Source: JAWKNZ01 sp041391425 (GTDB lineage: Bacteria > Bdellovibrionota_B > Oligoflexia > Oligoflexales > JAWKNZ01). From it: DNA of 64,000 nucleotides. Position numbers and translations under genes: made by a program. Of this stretch, positions 9,214 through 18,672 are shown in pieces; within the stretch, counting starts at the first letter, position 1; each line of letters opens with the position of its first letter. The notes below the pieces were generated by a model that was given only the letters and a program-made list of their open reading frames with translations, made no database searches and was not told the DNA's origin. The DNA lies in contig JAWKNZ010000012.1 of NCBI GenBank assembly GCA_041391425.1, forward strand, positions 1 through 64,000, read 5' to 3'.

Positions 9214-9242
9214 GGTATAACACAAACCAAAATAAATATCAA
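9214..9242 (-). promoter_or_regulatory. Candidate sigma-70 promoter of the rimP operon
   Basis: The minus strand reads TTGATA (9237-9242), a 17-base spacer, then TATACC (9214-9219). This matches 5/6 and 4/6 of the consensus boxes with ideal spacing. Transcription would start near 9207 and give a leader of about 155 bases containing the attenuator. Confidence 0.5.
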
Positions 9243-9312
9243 GAAAATAGCACCATGAGGCGCATTGAAATCGTCATACTTTGAACAATTTTAAAGAGTT
9301 ATAAAGAACGAA

Positions 9313-9353
9313 ACAAAAAATTACGCCTCGAGAGGGGGCTAGCTCGAAGCGTA
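9313..9353 (-). terminator. Rho-independent terminator after the protease gene
   Basis: On the minus strand arms TACGCTTCGAG and CTCGAGGCGTA (9322-9353; one mismatch in 11 pairs) are followed by ATTTTTTG. It sits 18 bases past the stop codon of the secreted protease gene. Confidence 0.85.
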
Positions 9354-9370
9354 TTTTCCCACACAGGCCA

Positions 9371-11365
9371 TTACATTTGCCAAGAGCAAGACTCACCTTT
9401 GAAGCACAACAAACCAGGAAAATCTGACTCACCCGCATGAGCATGAAGCCATAAGACAAAACTACGCATTGAATATATAGGGTTAATGTACCGATCAAAT
9501 ACGGAAGACCTTGTTCCCACCACTAGATCTTCCCCACAACGTTCAACACCGCTTGGGCACAACCCTTTTAATACTCTAACTCCTCTCGGCTCAAAAAAGC
9601 GAAACGAATTACGATGAAGCCTAAAACCTTCGTTCAACTCCTCACCATTAATTTCATCTAGGTTATCCTGACTGACAACAATAGACTCACTACGGATCAC
9701 CATCTTTCCGTTAATAATAGAGTGACCGTTAATAATGGAATGGCCATTGGTATAAATATAGGCGCCGCCTTTCCTTTTATGGTCTGGAGCAAATCCTAGC
9801 ACTTCCTGCATCAGCCAATCACCTGAAAGTCTAGATCCCTGAGCCCTACGACTACCCATATCTCCATAAAAACAAAATGGGCTTAAATTAACAATCGAAA
9901 GCAGCCTATCAAACGGATTAAACTTCAAATGGCATTCTGCCGAGGATTCTACATTTCCAGCATATCCTAAATTTGCGACATCGACAGCAATAAGACTATT
10001 AGTATCCATAGGTTTTTCCGCCGCTATGGCTACAACTTTGCCTGACAAATTTACAATAGGCCCACCAGACATTCCCGGCTCTGCAATATCATCAATTTCG
10101 GTACGTGGAGCCCACAATCTAAATTTACGAATCGACCCAAAATTAGAAGTGTCATCAGTAGGCCAATCTTCTCTACTAAACAAATAGCCAGTCTTAACAC
10201 TAAGCTCACCTCCCTTTTCGACAGGATAACCCAGTACATTAAAAGGCTCACCATCGAAAGGCTCAAAGCTTCCAGCAATTTCTAAGCCAACCAATTGCTC
10301 TTCATTAAATAAATTTAAAGCCTCTAAGGTTCGGTGAATGCCTTCATCATTTAGGTAAAGCAAAGCAAGATCCGATTCACTATTATGCGCGAATAACACC
10401 GCACCCTGCGAAATAAGCGTATCACCTACCTGGACATCATAAACTAAACCCCTATCAAACTCCCGCTCATCAATCGCCAAGCCGTCATGATCAGCGCTCC
10501 CTAGCTCCATATCAAATACTTTTGGAAAAAGATGCGCAGCAGTTACAATAAATACGCCCCCTCCTGGCAACTGTCTCATATGGCTTAAACTCTTCCAACC
10601 AAAAAGACTTTTAAACTTGGAAATATCACGGGTGAGAAATCCTGATCCAATGGAAAAATTTCCACCCATTGATAATCTTACAGTATAACGGCTAACATTC
10701 TCCAAGTCAGCAACTGACACCTCCTGCTTGCTAGCCAAAGCGGACAAACGTTTATCGACAACAATATTGTTTTTAAAATTTTCTTCCTTAACTTTAACCC
10801 TCCGCTCAGCAACCAATGCCGAACGATCCATAGTTTCATCAGGAACAATAACCCAAAAAACTGAGTTCGGATGAACTACTTCCCCAGCTACAGTAGCCAC
10901 TCCAAGAGCTACGCCGACGATTCCCGAAGGAATCGAAGCATTTACTTTTAGGTTCGCCGTGCAACGGTAACCAAACTCAGTACCCCCTTCATCACAAACA
11001 GGATGATCAATAACCAGGAAAGGATTTGACCATTTCTTAACACCATCTCTATAAACCAATTTATTTTTTGCCATCAGAGTCCAGGGGCCATTTGCATGCA
11101 ACCTAAATGCCTTAGCATCCATAGGCTCACTATAATACTGCTCAATAGTGTATTCACGGACCTTAGCATCTTCGGACAATATGGCCGGTACTCCAGGAGG
11201 ATAAATAAATTTATTTTTTTTCGATTCTACTTGCCACATGACCGAACTTTTGATAGCCACTACGTCAGTCGCATCAGTTGCTTTACAAACGCCTCCAAAC
11301 GGAGCAAACATCACTACCAAGCAACTCAAGTAAAAGAAGCATTTTTGCATCTTAGACCCTTTCAT
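9371..11365 (-). CDS. Secreted trypsin-like serine protease
   Basis: This is a 664-residue exported protein with a signal peptide (basic start, then FFYLSCLVVMFAPFGGVCKA). It has a novel-looking N-terminal region of about 200 residues. A chymotrypsin-fold peptidase domain follows, with the full catalytic triad: His278 in VTAAHLF, Asp332 in SDLALLYL and Ser433 in EPGMSGGPIV. The last 180 residues are unassigned and cysteine-bearing. It includes a six-residue tandem duplication (INGHSI twice) encoded by an 18-bp DNA repeat at 9708-9743. It stands alone, with a terminator behind it. The substrate is unknown. A mature role in the periplasm or outside the cell is inferred from the signal peptide and from the six cysteines in the tail. 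An alternative start is Met6. Confidence 0.85.
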   Translation of the reverse strand: MKGSKMQKCFFYLSCLVVMFAPFGGVCKATDATDVVAIKSSVMWQVESKKNKFIYPPGVPAILSEDAKVREYTIEQYYSEPMDAKAFRLHANGPWTLMAKNKLVYRDGVKKWSNPFLVIDHPVCDEGGTEFGYRCTANLKVNASIPSGIVGVALGVATVAGEVVHPNSVFWVIVPDETMDRSALVAERRVKVKEENFKNNIVVDKRLSALASKQEVSVADLENVSRYTVRLSMGGNFSIGSGFLTRDISKFKSLFGWKSLSHMRQLPGGGVFIVTAAHLFPKVFDMELGSADHDGLAIDEREFDRGLVYDVQVGDTLISQGAVLFAHNSESDLALLYLNDEGIHRTLEALNLFNEEQLVGLEIAGSFEPFDGEPFNVLGYPVEKGGELSVKTGYLFSREDWPTDDTSNFGSIRKFRLWAPRTEIDDIAEPGMSGGPIVNLSGKVVAIAAEKPMDTNSLIAVDVANLGYAGNVESSAECHLKFNPFDRLLSIVNLSPFCFYGDMGSRRAQGSRLSGDWLMQEVLGFAPDHKRKGGAYIYTNGHSIINGHSIINGKMVIRSESIVVSQDNLDEINGEELNEGFRLHRNSFRFFEPRGVRVLKGLCPSGVERCGEDLVVGTRSSVFDRYINPIYSMRSFVLWLHAHAGESDFPGLLCFKGESCSWQM
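9708..9743. repeat. 18-bp tandem repeat, two copies, inside the protease gene
   Basis: CCGTTAATAATAGAGTGA is followed directly by CCGTTAATAATGGAATGG (15 of 18 identical). It stays in frame and duplicates the residues INGHSI. It reads as a small recent duplication in a surface loop of the protease C-terminal region. Confidence 0.8.
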
Positions 11366-11544
11366 GGGAAGCCTCCCTTTTATGTAGTTTTCCTTACATC
11401 GTGCTGGCAGTATACCTCAATGATTTTAAGGAGCCAATTATTTTCAACATTTTTTTGTTATTCCAAACCGAATAAAAGACCAAGTGCTTAATTATTGTCA
11501 ACCCCAACAGCAAAGCAGCATCATGCGCTTCATGAAAGGCCAAT

Positions 11545-12633
11545 CTAATATTTCCTGACGCGGATAATCTGAAAGCAAATGATGCAAAATATGGCAATAT
11601 TAGCACTCCACGCCGCCACGAAAGGAGAAATATCGCCTCGGCTTCCCAATGCTCGCGCTGCGCTCATAATAAACCAATAACTAATACCAATAAGAAAAGC
11701 GACGAGAATTTTCCCAACAGATTCTGTGGTTCTTTCCGACTTAAATGCAAACCTAAAGCCCATTAAACTAACAAAAAAAGATGCAAACGGGTAAGCCCAT
11801 TTCAAGTTCCAGGCAATCCTTTCCTTCAGGACATCTTTACCAGATTGTTCTCCACCCTCTATCAATTCATTCAATTCAGCAATACCCATTTCAGCTGGCA
11901 ACCGCCTTTCCTTTTGCAGCTTTCTAGGGTCAACAGGCAAAAAAGAAGTCACCTTTTCATAGTCTTTAAATTCTTTTAGTGCTCCTTTTTCATCAAAATT
12001 AAATACTTTTACTTGGTCAAGCACCCAATTTCCTTGCTCATGAGAATAATTGGCCGATTGAGCATACGTAGATTTTTTAAGCTGAAAAGCAGCATTCACT
12101 TCTAGTAAGACAACTCTATCAAGGGTTGAAGTATTAGAGTTAAAATCGTTAAAATGAAACAATTTATTTTTATCACGAACCCACCGCACCCCTTCAGCAA
12201 TAGCATTATGATCATGCTTTTAAATCGATATATCTTGTACAAATCGCATTTTTTTTGAAGTAACAGGGATAACAAACTCACTAAGCGTCAGGGAAAACAG
12301 GCTTAACAATAAACCTCCAAACGCCAGTGGCATAGCGATAGAAAATGGACTCATACCCACAGCACGCATCACCGTTATTTCATTTCCCCGACCGAGCATA
12401 ACCATAGAGACGACAGAGCCTAGAAGAGAAGCAATAGGTAGAGCTTGAACCACTTGATAGGGCAATTGATAAATATAAAATTTTGCTATATCCGAGCCAT
12501 TTGGTTGATACTTGGCAAAGTAGTGCGTTGTCTTATGCATAAAATCAAAAAGAATAAATAGAAACACACAAAGGAAAACAATACCAATCACAAAACGTAA
12601 ATATTCTTTTAAAATATGCAAAAAAATCGTCAT
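11545..12633 (-). pseudogene. lptG: lptG-type LPS export permease with in-frame TAA
   Basis: LptF/LptG are the inner membrane permeases of the LPS transport ABC complex. Starting at MTIFLHILKEYLRFV (12631-12633) and ignoring one stop, the frame encodes about 362 residues, the normal length. It has six predicted TM helices, the GRGNEITVMRAVGMSPF cytoplasmic coupling helix, a periplasmic jellyroll domain and a C-terminal TM pair. The TAA at 12220-12222 falls right after KKMRFVQDISI, in the middle of the protein, and the same frame continues with KHDHNAIAEGVRW. Family members have no break here. Because the Lpt system is usually essential in organisms that make LPS, the stop is surprising. The LptG over LptF assignment is by overall resemblance. 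The partner permease and lptB are not in the window. Confidence 0.85.
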
Positions 12634-12678
12634 GTCACATACTTCGAGCAATGGGAATAGCAAAATGCCCAATATACT

Positions 12679-12716
12679 AAAAGAGCATCATCAGAGGTAA
12701 TCATATGCTCTTTTTT
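12679..12716 (-). terminator. Hairpin terminator, probably bidirectional
   Basis: A perfect 10-bp stem, AAAAGAGCAT with ATGCTCTTTT (12679-12688 and 12705-12714), has a 16-base loop. On the minus strand it overlaps the stop codon of the OB-fold lipoprotein gene and ends in TTTTAGTATATT. On the plus strand it ends in TTTTTT. Confidence 0.6.
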
Positions 12717-13141
12717 CCGTTGTTAGAAACTAAATTAATTGAATTTGCTTGAATATAAGGCAATCCTTTTTGACCACCTTTTACGGCACCTAAAATTTTA
12801 ATACGACTATTCTTCTTATAGCGTTTCCGCAAACGATCCGGATAATTCAACTGAGTTAATACCACCAATAAACGTGCATCCTCATCTTCAATAATAGCAT
12901 GAGTTTGATGCTGTCCAATTTCTACTAGGTTTCCTTCGACAACGACCTCCTCATTTTTTCCCTCATGCCCAGCTACTGCAGTACCAAGATGGATTTCACT
13001 TAAAGAAACCGACATTGGATCTGAAAAAAAGGTAACTCCAAATAATTCAAAAGCTTTTTGATCAGCGATATTAAGACTCGAATGACCTCCCGTACAGCTT
13101 ATCTGCCAAAATACTACTAAAATAAATAGTCGTCGCTTCAT
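12701..13141 (-). CDS. Lipoprotein with an OB-fold-like domain
   Basis: This 146-residue protein has a lipoprotein signal (MKRRLFILVVFWQISC, cleavage before Cys16). After a short linker there is one beta-rich domain with the pattern VVVEGNLVEIGQHQTHAIIEDEDARLLVVL and RIKILGAVKGG. This resembles small bacterial OB-fold domains that bind oligosaccharides or act as stress-associated envelope proteins. The fold call is by pattern only. It lies just upstream of the lptG-type gene on the same strand, separated by a hairpin terminator, so it may not be co-transcribed. The function is unknown. Confidence 0.7.
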   Translation of the reverse strand: MKRRLFILVVFWQISCTGGHSSLNIADQKAFELFGVTFFSDPMSVSLSEIHLGTAVAGHEGKNEEVVVEGNLVEIGQHQTHAIIEDEDARLLVVLTQLNYPDRLRKRYKKNSRIKILGAVKGGQKGLPYIQANSINLVSNNGKKSI

Positions 13142-13389
13142 GTTAATTGCCCCAATTTAGGATCTAAATTTACCAAAAGACATATTTTTCAAAAGTATAC
13201 TCTATATTACTTAGGGGAGCAAAACCTATCAGACAGAACTTGCCTAAAAAGGCTGAAGAAATAGACATTTAGAACAGCAACGAATTCTTTTCAGGTTAAC
13301 CCGACACAATAGCTCTTGTTCCCTCTAATATAATCATCCGGCAAAGTTCATTTCTCAATTTTTACACTCCTGCCCAAGTACGTTATATA
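13142..13389. other. Intergenic, no clear feature
   Basis: This AT-rich spacer precedes the lipoprotein gene. I see no gene, no strong hairpin and no convincing promoter in it. Confidence 0.5.
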
Positions 13390-13539
13390 CTAATGATCAC
13401 CCCAATTTCTCAAAACGTGGAGCTCCAAAACCAATTTATTTTCTCCAGATTTAGCATAAATTTTATTACGATAACAAGACCAATAGGGAATTTTATTATA
13501 TTCATCACTACAAGCAACTTTTAAAATTTTACCAGTCAT
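13390..13539 (-). CDS. Possible 49-residue small protein
   Basis: An ATG at 13537-13539 lies inside the end of the upstream gene (overlap of 11 bases, one frame over). It opens a frame of 49 codons ending in TAG. The product starts MTGKILKVACSDEYN and has three cysteines. Its codon choice looks like real AT-rich coding sequence. It is either a translationally coupled small gene or a C-terminal extension of the preceding protein separated by a frameshift, which would fit the other lesions in this window. I do not recognise it. Confidence 0.4.
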   Translation of the reverse strand: MTGKILKVACSDEYNKIPYWSCYRNKIYAKSGENKLVLELHVLRNWGDH

Positions 13540-14302
13540 TAATTTCGGGAACAAAGTAATCTTCTAGCTCACACTGCAACGAATTCTGCTTCTTCCTAGC
13601 CACTTGTTTTTTGTCAAATTCCTTACGATAGAATGATAATGTTTCCTGCTTAATCTTCGAAAATTTTCGATTTACAATTTTCTGCCAATAAAGAGTCATT
13701 ATATTATCTTCTACGTCAAGTCTTGCACACCCTTCATCATGAAGAGCATTTTCAATTTTTTCAATGCATAATCTTTTGCAATTGGAAAATAATTTCGCTT
13801 CATCAGGAAAGCTTCGCAACAAACACTCACATAGTTTTATCACCACTGAAGACTCTGGCCACTGTGTTTTTAAGTCGTCAACAATCAAAATGCAAAGATT
13901 TCGATAAATCTCTAAACAACGCTCTAAGGTAACCATCAAAACAATACTTGTAGGTGAAAATGAATAAGCTAAAATAGGAAAATTAGTTGAAAAACGGCGA
14001 AAATAACGACTATTTAATGACCTTGTCGATAAACCTTTAATCCTTTGCAGCAATAAAGAATCATCATACTTATCGCAATTAACAAATAATTTGATCTCTT
14101 TATAAATTATCTTTGAACACGCTTCAAATATCGCACGCTTTATCCTCCCATCCACAGCGACACATTCATATAGATCACCTATATTAGCAGGACCGTCACC
14201 GGTTATCATTGCCACAAAGAAAACCTCTTTATCAACTAGATAATCAGTGTTAATACCTTCAACTTTTGTAAGTTGCTTTCCGGCTATAGTTATATCGTGC
14301 AT
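13529..14302 (-). CDS. Hypothetical protein
   Basis: This is a 257-residue soluble protein that I do not recognise. It is rich in charged residues and cysteines and mostly helical by composition, with a single moderately hydrophobic strand near residue 108 (PILAYSFSPTSIVLMVTLE). It has no signal peptide. The acidic C-terminus ends in EDYFVPEINDW, followed in another frame by more coding-like sequence. It stands alone between the polysaccharide island and the envelope genes. No function is proposed. Confidence 0.55.
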   Translation of the reverse strand: MHDITIAGKQLTKVEGINTDYLVDKEVFFVAMITGDGPANIGDLYECVAVDGRIKRAIFEACSKIIYKEIKLFVNCDKYDDSLLLQRIKGLSTRSLNSRYFRRFSTNFPILAYSFSPTSIVLMVTLERCLEIYRNLCILIVDDLKTQWPESSVVIKLCECLLRSFPDEAKLFSNCKRLCIEKIENALHDEGCARLDVEDNIMTLYWQKIVNRKFSKIKQETLSFYRKEFDKKQVARKKQNSLQCELEDYFVPEINDW

Positions 14303-14488
14303 TTTATATGATTCCTCTTTAGAAAACTTATGAAAGTTTATCGATAGACACCCCTCTTCAAAAGAAGAACTATAGACTTAAAATTAGATATTCCTTGACT
14401 GAAATTGCGGCTTATATAATTTTTGTATTTTTTGAGAGCATGACGATCATAATTGGCCGGCCAACAATTGACAGAAAATTTTGCTTAA

Positions 14489-16433
14489 TTAATAAAGGTA
14501 AACACCGATAGGCTGCTTGTTCCAGACCCATTCTGGCTCAACACTTACCTTAATTGAGCAGTAATCTGAAATTGTCGGTTTATCCGGGCAATGCTCGATC
14601 CAATGATTTGAAAAATCAACCCAATAACTTTTTCCTGGAGTAGGCAAAGTGTATTCATCAATCTGATGTATATTGGTGGCAATTACTTTTGTTGATGTAT
14701 ATTGAAGCTCCATCTTGATTTTCAAAGGATATTTCCCGGGCGGCATTTCTGCAAACAGTTGCAATTTTGGATTATCAACAAAATAAGGAACTCCTGCAGC
14801 TAACCAATAACCATTCTTTGGAGCTTGAATTGGAACTATCAAGCTAGCAGGAATTTGCGGTTTTGCTCTCCTATTCCACAAAAATTCTGGAACGGGGGGT
14901 GCATTAAAAATCAAAAATATAGACCTTAGACTCAACACAGCCACAGCTAAAGCTAAGCCAACAATTGCAAAATACTTCCATCTATTTGAAGCAAATCTCA
15001 TAAAGTGTGCGATTAAACAAGTAATAATGAACGCAGTTAGAAAAGCTATCGAATCAAAAATAAAATGTATTCCGATAATCCAGCAGGCAAGAAGAGAGGT
15101 CATCGCACCAATCGAAGGAAGCAAAAGCGAATCATAAGAATCATACCGAAAGACATTTTTTAAGCAAAAAATAAAAATAACAGCAAAAGAAAAGAATATA
15201 AATATAGCAGAAAGCCCTAAATCAGAAAGAAACATAAGATAAAAAGATGCCGGCGGATCTGAAAAAAGTATGGCCTTGTTTTTAAACAAATCAAAATACT
15301 GTAAATAATTAGGATAAAACCAACCTAGACCCCAACCCCAAATGGGATTTTCTTTAAAACTGTGCCACATTGTCGACTGATGTCCAAACCTAATGCGATC
15401 TACCAATGCCATAAAATCAATAGGGTGGAAGATTATCTCAAAAAGGCCACGGCTCCATGCCTTTATATAGGATTTAAAGTTCGAACTGGCAATCGAATCC
15501 ACATCAAAAGTAGTGACCCTAGACTCACTAAAAACAAAATACCTATCGAGAAAAAATGCTTCAATTCAATAACTGCACAATTTTCACTAACACCATCAGC
15601 CCTAAAGAAACTAAGCAACCTAAATAGAAAACTCTACCATTACTGTAAACTCCTGAGATCATCATTAGCAAAAATAATATACCAAAATAAACTTTCTGAA
15701 GTTTAGATATTCTCGCAAAAGCAACAAAACCAAATAATGCCGAAACAAGCAATGAAAACCCAACAGAGGATGCACCTCCATCTTCAAACAATGCAGGAAT
15801 ACGATTGCTTTTAAGAGCAGTGCCGCTACCAGCAGACAAAAATCCGACATCAAAATTTGCCTGCCATATCGCTGCAAAAGACTGCATCAGCAACGCTAAA
15901 GCCACGGAATAAAAAACGATTGAACGAGCACTTATGCTAATCTCGTTTTTCATCAGCATAAATAGATAAGCAAGGGGTAGAAATTTAGCTAAATTACTAA
16001 GATATAATAAAGCCTGATCAAATGTAAAATTTGCACTAATCTTATCATGTAAGAAATAATCCAATTTTGGAATCCCTAAAGCCAAACTTGGTTGATATGA
16101 ATTACAATAGGAATGAAAAAGAATAGCAATAAATAGTGCTAGAAATATCATTATCAGTTTAGCCTGTTTACGTAAAAGTAAAATGAAGGCAAATCCCGCA
16201 ACACTATAATGATACCAGTTAAAATCAAGTAAACGGCCCGACCCTAAATCAAATTCCTTTAATAATATAGCCCCTAACCTACTCCCACAAATAGTTAGAA
16301 TAATTTGTATAGCTAAAGCCCACGAGACAATATCACCAAGTCGTAGATATGAGTATATTTTATGCACACATAGCCTCTTGCCCACATAGATTCTTATTGA
16401 TAAACTCCAACGCGGAATTATATCCGTCAACAA
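14489..16433 (-). pseudogene. O-antigen ligase/polymerase family protein, frameshifted
   Basis: Polytopic enzymes of this family join undecaprenyl-linked O-antigen to lipid A core (WaaL) or polymerise repeat units (Wzy). 16433-15561 gives about 290 residues with nine or so hydrophobic segments. 15502-14489 continues with more TM helices, the loop motif NPIWGWGLGW typical of the ligase/polymerase domain, and a C-terminal beta-rich periplasmic part. Dropping one T near 15563-15566 joins VQLLN directly to EAFFLDRYFVFSESRVTTFDVDS and gives one protein of about 645 residues. The two pieces are therefore one gene with a single +1 insertion. It is divergent from wzt, so its product may act on the same glycan. 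Ligase versus polymerase cannot be settled from sequence alone. Confidence 0.8.
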
Positions 16434-16606
16434 AAATTAAGTAGATAGTAGATTTTATCACTACAACAACTAGATGCTGAAACATTAACTTAAATTTCGA
16501 ATAAAATCGAAAAAAATGTATTGTAGTAAAAAAGTGCATGCAATGAATTTGGAAATCCCAGTCATCTGGACAAAATAAAAAGATTGATCAAATCAAGGAA
16601 GTTCAG

Positions 16607-17863
16607 ATGATAGAAATTATAGATTTAAAAAAACAATTTAAAGTTTACCGAAACCGCAGCGGTATGCTCAAAGATGCTTTTGGCCTTGCCAAAGAAAATA
16701 TAGACTATGAAATTGTAGAAAGCCTAAATGGTATCAATTTAAAAGTTAAGAAAGGAAGTGTACATGGAATCCTAGGTATGAATGGCGCCGGCAAAAGTAC
16801 CCTACTGAAGATTCTCACAGGTGTTTTAAATCCTTCATCAGGAGACTATCTCTTAAAGGGCCGTGTGGCCGCACTCTTAGAGTTAGGTACAGGATTTCAT
16901 GGCGAACTAACAGGAAGAGAAAACATTTATTTAAGTGGCGCAATTATGGGCCTTTCCAAAGATGAAATGGACGAAAAAATCAATCACATCATTCAATTTT
17001 CTGAGCTCGACAAATTCTTTGACAGACCCATAAAAATTTATTCATCAGGTATGTATGTAAGATTAGCTTTTTCTTTTGCTGTCTCAGTCGAACCAGATAT
17101 TTTAATCATTGACGAAGCTCTGTCTGTTGGGGATGTCTATTTCCAACAAAAATGCCTAAAAAAGATAAATGAATTCAAGGATCAAGGAACTACAATCCTC
17201 TTCGTCAGCCACGACCTAGGTGCCATTCGTATGTTATGTGAACAAGTCAGTTTGTTGCAAAAAGGTCGCCTCATATACACTGGAGTACCAGCAAAAGGAC
17301 TCGAGCTCTATAATGCCATCATCGCAGAGCATCGAAATGACGAAGCCATTAACAGACAAATTCAACAGGCAAAGTCAATAGAGATTAATAATAATAGTTT
17401 CGAGTCAGGTAATAATAAAATGAAAATTGAAAATGTAAATATGTTAGATGCAAATGGACAGGCATCTGAAGCTATCGTCTCAGGCGAAGAGCTAACAATC
17501 GAAGTACTAGCAAAAGTATATACGAATCAGATAGACAACCCAACGTGTGGCATTTTAATACGAGATCGATTCGGCTGCGATATATTTGGAACAAATTCGT
17601 ATCAACTTCATGCAAAGTCTTTTTCTCTCAACAAAGGAGATTTAGTTCTATATCGTTTTAATTTTCTACTCAACCTTGGAAAAGGAGACTATACATTAAC
17701 TGTAGCCCTCCATGCTGAGAATTCTCATATCGATGATAATTATCACTGGATTGATCGTGCAAAAATTATCCAAGTTCTGCCATCTACAGATTTTGAATTC
17801 GTAGGAGTAGCTAAACTCAATCCCACTTGCATCATCCAAACTCAAGACATAAAAGGAAATTAA
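16607..17863 (+). CDS. wzt: O-antigen ABC transporter ATPase with substrate-binding tail
   Basis: Wzt powers export of a finished undecaprenyl-linked polysaccharide across the inner membrane. The ATPase part has Walker A GMNGAGKST (57-65), signature YSSGMYVRL (145-153), Walker B ILIIDE (165-170) and H-loop His202. Residues from about 270 to 418 form the extra beta-sandwich domain that in Wzt proteins recognises the modified non-reducing end of the glycan. This implies that the chain is capped by a terminator enzyme. A good Shine-Dalgarno (AAGGAAG) precedes the ATG. The wzm permease gene starts 5 bases after the stop. The gene is intact. Confidence 0.95.
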   Translation: MIEIIDLKKQFKVYRNRSGMLKDAFGLAKENIDYEIVESLNGINLKVKKGSVHGILGMNGAGKSTLLKILTGVLNPSSGDYLLKGRVAALLELGTGFHGELTGRENIYLSGAIMGLSKDEMDEKINHIIQFSELDKFFDRPIKIYSSGMYVRLAFSFAVSVEPDILIIDEALSVGDVYFQQKCLKKINEFKDQGTTILFVSHDLGAIRMLCEQVSLLQKGRLIYTGVPAKGLELYNAIIAEHRNDEAINRQIQQAKSIEINNNSFESGNNKMKIENVNMLDANGQASEAIVSGEELTIEVLAKVYTNQIDNPTCGILIRDRFGCDIFGTNSYQLHAKSFSLNKGDLVLYRFNFLLNLGKGDYTLTVALHAENSHIDDNYHWIDRAKIIQVLPSTDFEFVGVAKLNPTCIIQTQDIKGN

Positions 17864-17867
17864 CTTC

Positions 17868-18655
17868 TTGCAGCCGATATTTGCTTCAAGCAACATTAAA
17901 CTACTATTGAGCTTAACAAAGCGCGAGTTCAAAACTAGATATTTAGGCTCAATACTTGGAAGCTATTGGAATATCATTCACCCTCTTGTCATGATTTCAA
18001 TTTATACATTGATTTTTTCTAAAATCATGAAAGCAAAATTAGGCGTAAGTGCAGGCCCCTTTTCATATAGCTTATACCTCTGTTCAGGACTATTAGCATG
18101 GAACTATTTTCAAGAGAGTATTTCTCGTGGCACAAACTCATTATTAGATAACGCAATGTTTATTAAGAAAATGCCATTTCCACCGATAATAGTTTTCGGC
18201 GCCAGTCTATTATCTTCTGCAATCAATTTTTTAATTGCAATTACCATTTTTGGAGTGTTTTTAACCTTCATACAGCCTATATCTATAGGCTTATTCTTCA
18301 CATTTTGGCTAGTTATCATCATTCTTTCAATTTTCTCTTTTGGCATATCTATAGCTTTTGGCTGTCTGAACGTCTTCTTTAAAGATATACAACAACTTAT
18401 ATCTGTATTATTTCAACTCTGGTTTTGGTTTACCCCAATCGTATATTTGGAAGAATTATTACCAGATCAAGCTAAATGGCTATTGCATTTTAATCCAGCT
18501 TGGGCATTCATCGAATCCTTACATAAGCTATTATATTTTCAAACATATCCAGAAGCCAAATTTTGGCTGTTAATGCTTGATGGAGCACATTAAGCCTCAT
18601 CTGCGGACTCTACATATATAATAGACTAATTAACTCCATTCGTGATCATCTTTGA
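17868..18655 (+). pseudogene. wzm: O-antigen ABC transporter permease, 3' frameshift
   Basis: Wzm forms the membrane channel for Wzt. The open frame (TTG start at 17868) encodes 241 residues covering five TM helices and the N-terminal amphipathic region (LTKREFKTRYLGSILGSYWN). It stops early at 18591-18593. If one base is restored near 18578-18582, translation runs on as WSTLSLICGLYIYNRLINS, then IRDHL and a TGA at 18653-18655. That supplies the missing last TM helix and basic C-terminus typical of the family. As read, the permease lacks its final helix and would probably not pair properly with Wzt. Confidence 0.85.
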
Positions 18656-18672
18656 TGTCAATAAGGATCAAT

